Source: Ahniella sp.
Lineage (GTDB): Bacteria; Pseudomonadota; Gammaproteobacteria; Xanthomonadales; Ahniellaceae
Length of the DNA: 11,800 bases
NCBI GenBank assembly: GCA_016712105.1
Contig: JADJRU010000046.1
Coordinates: forward strand, 1 to 11,800
Reading direction: 5' to 3'
Made by a program: the position numbers and the translations under genes. Of this stretch, positions 7,607 through 11,800 are shown piece by piece. Position 1 is the first letter of the stretch. Each line of letters starts with the position of its first letter. Below the pieces are notes generated by a model that had not been told where the DNA came from, searched no databases, and saw only the letters and a list, made by a program, of their open reading frames with translations.

Positions 7607-9452
7607 TTAGCCAAAGGTCATGAAGTTGGGGTTGCCGATCGCCGACTGGGCAGTGGCATAGCTGAACACGACCGCGTTGGTGGCAAGCACGTCTTCGATG
7701 GTGATCAGGTTGACCTGCGCGCCGTTGTTGAACGAGATGAGCAGATCGCCGTTGCTGGCGGTGTAGTTGTAGTCCGACGCCACGGCGTTGGTCACCTTGA
7801 TCGTATCGTCGGCGGTGAAGCCGAAAATGCCGACGTTGGTGTTCACCTTCGCATCATCGGTGAGGATGTACGAAGCGTCGCTGGCCACGACCGAGATCGA
7901 GGGATCGGCGGGATTGCCGACGTCGATCGTCCGGGTGGTCACCGCCGGACCGACCTGGACCGAAACGGACTGGGTGTCCGTGCCGCCATTACCGTCATTC
8001 GCAGTGATCACGAACGTGTCGGTGCCCGTGAAGCCCTTGTCGGGGGTGTAGGTGTAGCCACCACCGGCCTTGGCGGTGATGTTGTCGGAGCCGGTGCCGC
8101 TGAAGGTGTAGGTCAGCGTATCGCCATCGACGTCGGTTGCGGTGATCGCGAAGTCCACGGCCGCACCGTTCGAAGCATCAAGCTTGCTCGGGGCGGTGAT
8201 GTCCGGAGCATCATTGACCGGGGTCACGGTGATCGGAACGGTAACGGTGGTCGAGCCGCCGTTGTTGTCCGCGATCGTGTAGGTGATCGAATCGGTGCCG
8301 TTGAAGTTGGCGTTCGGCGTGTAGACCAGGTTGCCTTCGGCATTGGTCGTCAGCGTGCCATTGTCCGGCGTGTCGGTGAGCGTGAACTTGAGGTTCGTGT
8401 CAGTCGGCGCGTCGGGATCGGTGAAGGCCACGACGATGACGCCCGAGGCATCTTCGGCAACGGTGAGCTTCGTGGTGCTTTCCGCATCGGCAGTCGGGTT
8501 GTCCGCAACGGCGGCCAGCGTGATGTTGACCGTCTGCGTCGCCGAGGCAGTGCCATCCGAAACCGTCACGACGAAGCTGTCAGCCCCGTTGTAGTTGGCC
8601 TTCGGCGTGTAGGTGTACTTGCCTATCGGTACCGATCGTCACCGTGCCGTTCGTGGCCGCGGTGCTGATCTGTAGGTCAGCGCAGTGCTATCGACATCGG
8701 TCGCAACGGTCTGGCCGGTGACGACAGTGTCTTCGGTACCAGCCACGGCGACAGTCGCCTTGTCGACGGTCGGAGCATCGTTCACCGCCGAGACAGTCAC
8801 GTTGACGGTCTGCGTCACGGTGCCGCCCTTGCCGTCGCTGGCAGTGACGACGAAGCTGTCGGCGCCATTGAAGTTCGCCGACGGGGGTGTAAGTGAACGC
8901 GCCGCCGGTGCCGCCAGTGACGGTACCCTTGGTCGGGTTGGTGGTGACCGAGTAGGTCAGCGGATCGTTGTTCGGATCGGTTGCCGCAACGGTAACCGTG
9001 GCAGCAGTGTCTTCCTTGGTGGTGACCGCCTGGCTGGCAGCAGAAACCACCGGGGGCTTATTCTTTTCGCCGCCGCCGCCAAAGGCAACGACGCCGCCGA
9101 GGATCGCAAGGCCGGCCGCACCGATCGCAACGATCGTGCCGGAGCCGTCATTGTCATCGTCCGAATAGCCGCCATCGGCCTGCGCGCCTTCGGCCAGCGA
9201 GGCCGTGCTCGCGGCAGCGCTCGAAAGCGCACCAGCGAACGAGAAGTCGCTCAGAACGGCGTCGGACATCGACGTCGTGTGCTGCTGAGCCTCCTTGGCG
9301 TCCGCGACATTGGCCGCTTCTTCCTTGTGGGCAGCAGCCTGCGCGTCGGTATCGGCAGGCTTCTGGCCACTGTAGTGCTTGCTCAGTTTTTTGTTATTAA
9401 CGAGGTGCGTAGCCTGGGCCACGGCCGCCGCCGGTACGACTGATTTGCTCAT
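7607..9452 (-). CDS. Cadherin-like repeat adhesin, probable T1SS substrate, frameshifted
   Basis: About 614 residues after correcting three one-base indels: an extra C near 8884, a missing base near 8671, and an extra base near 8624. ATG at 9452 follows GGGGGA; the stop is TAA at 7609-7607. Residues 1-105 are Ala-rich and charged. Residues 106-126 form a hydrophobic Gly/Ala segment (TIVAIGAAGLAILGGVVAF), then GGGGEKNKPP. Four cadherin/VCBS-type repeats of about 95 residues start near 9059, 8782, 8500 and 8215, with hallmarks such as DPLTYSV, FTYTP, ANFNG and NDAP. The last 110 residues form a separate beta-rich domain (DDTIKVTN, NGDLLISFNNG) ending GNPNFMTFG, a plausible uncleaved C-terminal T1SS signal. 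Such repeats serve cell-surface adhesion and often bind calcium. The transporter genes lie upstream in the same direction and the S-layer-like gene 50 bases downstream. Function is inferred from architecture. Confidence 0.82.
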
Positions 9453-9475
9453 TTATTCCCCCAACATGGAAGCTA

Positions 9476-9499
9476 GCAGGGGAAAAATATGGTCCCTGC
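9476..9499 (-). promoter_or_regulatory. Stem-loop in the adhesin gene leader
   Basis: GCAGGG (9499-9494) can pair with CCCTGC (9481-9476) on the minus strand around a T-rich loop, about 24-47 bases upstream of the adhesin start. It lies downstream of the predicted -10 box, so it would be transcribed. It may be an mRNA structure, or a pair of protein-binding half-sites. Confidence 0.4.
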
Positions 9500-9688
9500 G
9501 ATGTTTGCGTTATCAAGCCGATGGCCACTTTGCCAAGGCTATTATAACCAGAATACCACCAGAATGGCCACATTCCCCTGTCCCGACATTGTCGCAGAGT
9601 CCGTTGGACTTAGTGCGCCCGCCTCATGATCGACAACGGGTTAATATGCGGTAAGCGCCAGTCCGGTGTTCCCTGACAGGGACCATAT
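9487..9688. repeat. Widely spaced 12-bp inverted repeat
   Basis: ATATGGTCCCTG at 9487-9498 is exactly reverse-complementary to CAGGGACCATAT at 9677-9688. A small palindrome, TCCCTGACAGGGA (9670-9682), overlaps the distal arm. The arms bracket the predicted promoter of the adhesin gene, so they may be operator sites for a regulator that loops DNA. The repeat is seen; the role is inferred. Confidence 0.6.
9541..9546 (-). promoter_or_regulatory. Candidate -10 box of the adhesin/S-layer-like operon
   Basis: A perfect TATAAT on the minus strand within a less GC-rich stretch, about 90 bases upstream of the adhesin ATG. No good TTGACA-like -35 box lies 16-18 bases upstream, so the promoter may need an activator. 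Two direct copies of ACCAGAAT (plus strand, 9547-9554 and 9559-9566) lie just upstream of it in transcription terms. Confidence 0.4.
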
Positions 9689-10973
9689 GGCGGCCGCGCC
9701 CGACATGCAAGAAGCGCCGCCGGTACTACCGGCGGCGCTTCCTGATTGTCGCCCAAAGGTCCACAACGCCCGGCCAGCGGGCGATTGTGGCTGAACTACA
9801 GCATCTTCGGTCATCGCCTCGCCCATGGTCTTGTTGATGGGCTTGGTGAGATAGTGCCAAACGGTGTTGCGTCCGGTGAGGATTTCGCTGGTCGCAGTCA
9901 TACCCGGCTGAATCACAATCCTTTCGCCAGGCCGGTGCGGTTTCATTCGGCTCGTATCGACGGTAATATGAACACGATAATAAGTGAACTCGCCCGAGGG
10001 CCTCTGTTCGGACAGCGTATCGGGGCTGACATAGCTGACCTTTCCGGTGGCAGAGCCGTAGATCGATGAATCATACGCATCGAATTTGACGTTGGCGATC
10101 TGCCCCACCTTCACATAGGCAATATCGGTCGGCGACGTCTTCGCCTCGACGATCAGGACTTCGCCGGTCGGCACGATGCTCAGCACTTCGTCCGACGGCC
10201 GCAGCACGCCACCAACAGTCGTGATCTTGATGTTCTTGACGATACCATCGACCGGCGCGCGCAGCTCGGTGTCCTTGAGGGCATCGGAACGCTGCGCGAG
10301 GATTTCCCGCGCGGTCACCAGATCCTCCTCGGTCTTGGTATATTCGGCCTGGAGGTCCTGGAGGTACTTGTTGCGGACGTTGACCATCTGCGACTGGATG
10401 TCGGACACGCCGCGCTGCAGGCGCAGCACGTCGGCACGGCTGACATCGCCTTGCTGGAGCAGCGGCAGGTTCATGTTGAGCTCCTGCTGCATCAGGCCGA
10501 GCATCTGCCGGAGCGACGACAGCTGGTCCTGAAGCGCCTGGCGGCGCTTCTGGTAGAGCAGCGTCTGGTTGTTCACGAAATCCGGGAATCCGTTGACCTC
10601 GGGCGGGAACGCCAGCGGCCGGTCGAACAGCTCGGCGTTGATTCGGGCCATCGACGACATCAGCGAGGCAACCTTTGCCCTGGGATTCGCCCACGGCGGC
10701 GCGCATCTTGACCTGGTCCAGCTCGACCAGCAGCTGGCCCTTCTTGACGAAATCGCCCTCGCGCACGTTGATGCGGGTGATCTGGCCGCCATCGGTGCCT
10801 GCATCACCTGCAGGCGTCCGGGTGGGGATGACCTGGCCCGGCGCACGGCTGACCTGGTCCAGCTCAGCCCACACCGACCAGGTGAGGGCCAGGGCCAGGA
10901 ACGCAAGAATGCCAAAGATGAGGAGAGTCGACTGGTTCAGCCAACGGTTCTTGAATCGTGCCGGGAATTTCAC
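9641..10973 (-). CDS. HlyD-family membrane fusion protein of the T1SS
   Basis: About 443 residues if the TAA at 9643-9641 is the true end. It is the periplasmic adaptor linking the inner-membrane ABC transporter to an outer-membrane channel. The GTG at 10973 overlaps the ABC gene stop as GTGA and follows AAGGAA. A short cytoplasmic start (KFPARFKNRW) precedes one membrane helix (LLIFGILAFLALALTWSVWA). Next come a lipoyl-like half (GGQITRINVREGDFVKKGQ), a long coiled coil (about 10670-10290), the second half (LRAPVDGIVKNIKI) and a beta-barrel domain, ending in the family-like TVWHYLTKPINK. A one-base insertion lies near 10673, and two compensating indels near 10820-10800 garble the stretch after GQVIPT. 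The last 50-60 residues run through a hairpin and look non-family, so the true stop may be near 9800-9745. Confidence 0.88.
9711..9741 (-). terminator. Perfect hairpin at the end of the transporter genes
   Basis: Arms 9711-9725 and 9727-9741 are perfectly complementary over 15 bases (GAAGCGCCGCCGGTA and its reverse complement) with almost no spacer, so the real loop takes in a few inner bases. On the minus strand CTTCTTGC follows, which is T-poor for an intrinsic terminator. Its position after the conserved part of the HlyD gene and before the next promoter suggests a transcript end. It lies inside the formal HlyD frame, hinting that the frame is artificially extended. Confidence 0.6.
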
Positions 10974-11800
10974 GCTTCGGTTCCTTCCTGACCGGCCGGG
11001 CTTGCGGGCGCAGGCTGCGGGTTGGGTGACGCTGTCTGGACCTGGACCTGGGAGCGGCCGGCGGCTGCGGTTGCGGTCGCTGCAGCCGCTGCAGCACTTC
11101 CTGGGTCGGGCCATCGATGGCGATCTCGCCATTGGCGACGACCATCACGCGCTGCACGAGGTTCACCAGCTGGAGCTTGTGCGTCACCAGCACCAGCGTC
11201 GTATCCTTGGCCAGTCGCTCCGCGATCGTGCGCAGCACGCGCTGTTCGTGTCGACGTCAAGGTTGGCGGTCGGCTCGTCGAGGAGCAGGAGCTTCGGCTG
11301 CGACAGCATGAGCCGGGTCAGGCCGGTCAGCACCCGCTGCCCCCCCGACAGGCCGCGCCCGCCCTCGCTGATCTGCAGATCGAGACCGCGCGGATGGGAC
11401 GTGATCAGCGAGGCGAGCCCGGTGCGCTGGGCCATGTCCATGATCGCCTCGTCGCCCGGATCCGGGATGCCGAGCAGCAGGTTCTCGCGCAGGCTGGCGT
11501 TAACCAGGCGATAGTCCTGCGGCAAATAGCCGATATGGTGGCGAAGGACGTCATCGGCGATCTGGGTCATGTCGGGCCGGTCGATCAGCAACTGCACTTC
11601 CTGCGGCGGATAGAGGCCTGCCATCAGCTTGAGCAGGGTCGACTTGCCCGAGCCGACGCCACCGATGATCGCGATGCGCTCACCCGCCGCGATTTCCAGC
11701 TTGGGTACCTTGATGCCGGCCTTGGCGCCTGGATAGGCGAACTCCACCCCGCGGAACGAAAGCGCCGCCGCAAGCCGGTTGGGACGCAGCACCTCGAGGT
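10970..11800 (-). CDS. T1SS ABC transporter, ATPase domain (5' end outside window)
   Basis: The C-terminal portion of an inner-membrane ABC exporter that powers secretion; the membrane domain lies beyond 11800. The nucleotide-binding domain is complete. It shows Walker A GGVGSGKST (about 11660-11635), the Q-loop IGYLPQD, signature LSGGQ, Walker B LLLLDEP and the H-loop VTHK. A missing base near 11246 breaks the frame between ANLDVDT and RVLRTIAERL. A second shift near 11060 moves the Pro/Gln-rich tail into the frame ending GQEGTEA at the TGA 10972-10970. That TGA overlaps the HlyD start. The RTX/LapB-type exporter identity comes from the sequence style and from the adjacent HlyD gene and large substrates. 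The signature continues LSGGQRVLTGLTRLML rather than the commoner LSGGQRQ, a variant or subfamily trait. Confidence 0.88.

Noticed and set aside
7592..8668. A 358-codon open frame on the plus strand opposite the cadherin-like repeats
   Set aside because: Its apparent repeats are the reverse reading of the cadherin-like repeats. It has no recognisable domain or good start context.
7940..9060. CRISPR-like periodicity from the ~280-base repeats
   Set aside because: The repeats are degenerate, in a coding frame, and correspond to about 95-residue cadherin-like domains. There are no short identical repeats with unique spacers.

Overview
The window is GC-rich DNA, and every convincing gene lies on the minus strand. 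Protein content points to an alphaproteobacterium, probably a sphingomonad or relative: an isoquinoline-oxidoreductase-type [2Fe-2S] subunit, a type I secretion system (T1SS), and large cysteine-free, Gly/Asp/Thr-rich secreted proteins. This placement is inferred from family types only; there is no rRNA or other marker.

Layout by increasing coordinate. (1) 93-976: a coupled two-gene unit, a [2Fe-2S] oxidoreductase subunit followed by a glutaredoxin-dependent arsenate reductase (ArsC), joined by an ATGA overlap, with an inverted repeat (33-71) beyond the end. (2) 977-3182: about 2.2 kb with no gene I can support; it includes a run of ten G. (3) 3183-3213: a strong intrinsic terminator for the minus strand. 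(4) 3243-7556: a roughly 1,440-residue S-layer/RTX-like secreted protein, broken by many one-base frameshifts. (5) 7607-9452: a roughly 614-residue adhesin-like protein with four cadherin-like repeats. (6) 9453-9711: a control region with a TATAAT box, CAGGG/CCCTG sites and hairpins. (7) 9641-10973: an HlyD-family membrane fusion protein. (8) 10970-11800: the ATPase domain of the T1SS ABC transporter, whose 5' part lies outside the window.

The genes from 11800 down to 3243 read as one export locus. The ABC transporter and the membrane fusion protein, translationally coupled, would form the inner-membrane part of a T1SS. The two downstream proteins, sharing the direction and only 50 bp apart, are its likely substrates. 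The outer-membrane TolC-like partner is not here. The arrangement is comparable to the Caulobacter S-layer export locus (RsaA with RsaD/RsaE), but I claim analogy, not orthology.

The locus carries some twenty apparent one-base insertions or deletions, densest in the S-layer-like gene. Most fall in short homopolymer runs, and correcting each one restores a coherent protein in the next frame. This fits sequencing or assembly error better than gene decay, so I annotate these as single genes with frameshifts. The two genes at 93-976 are intact.
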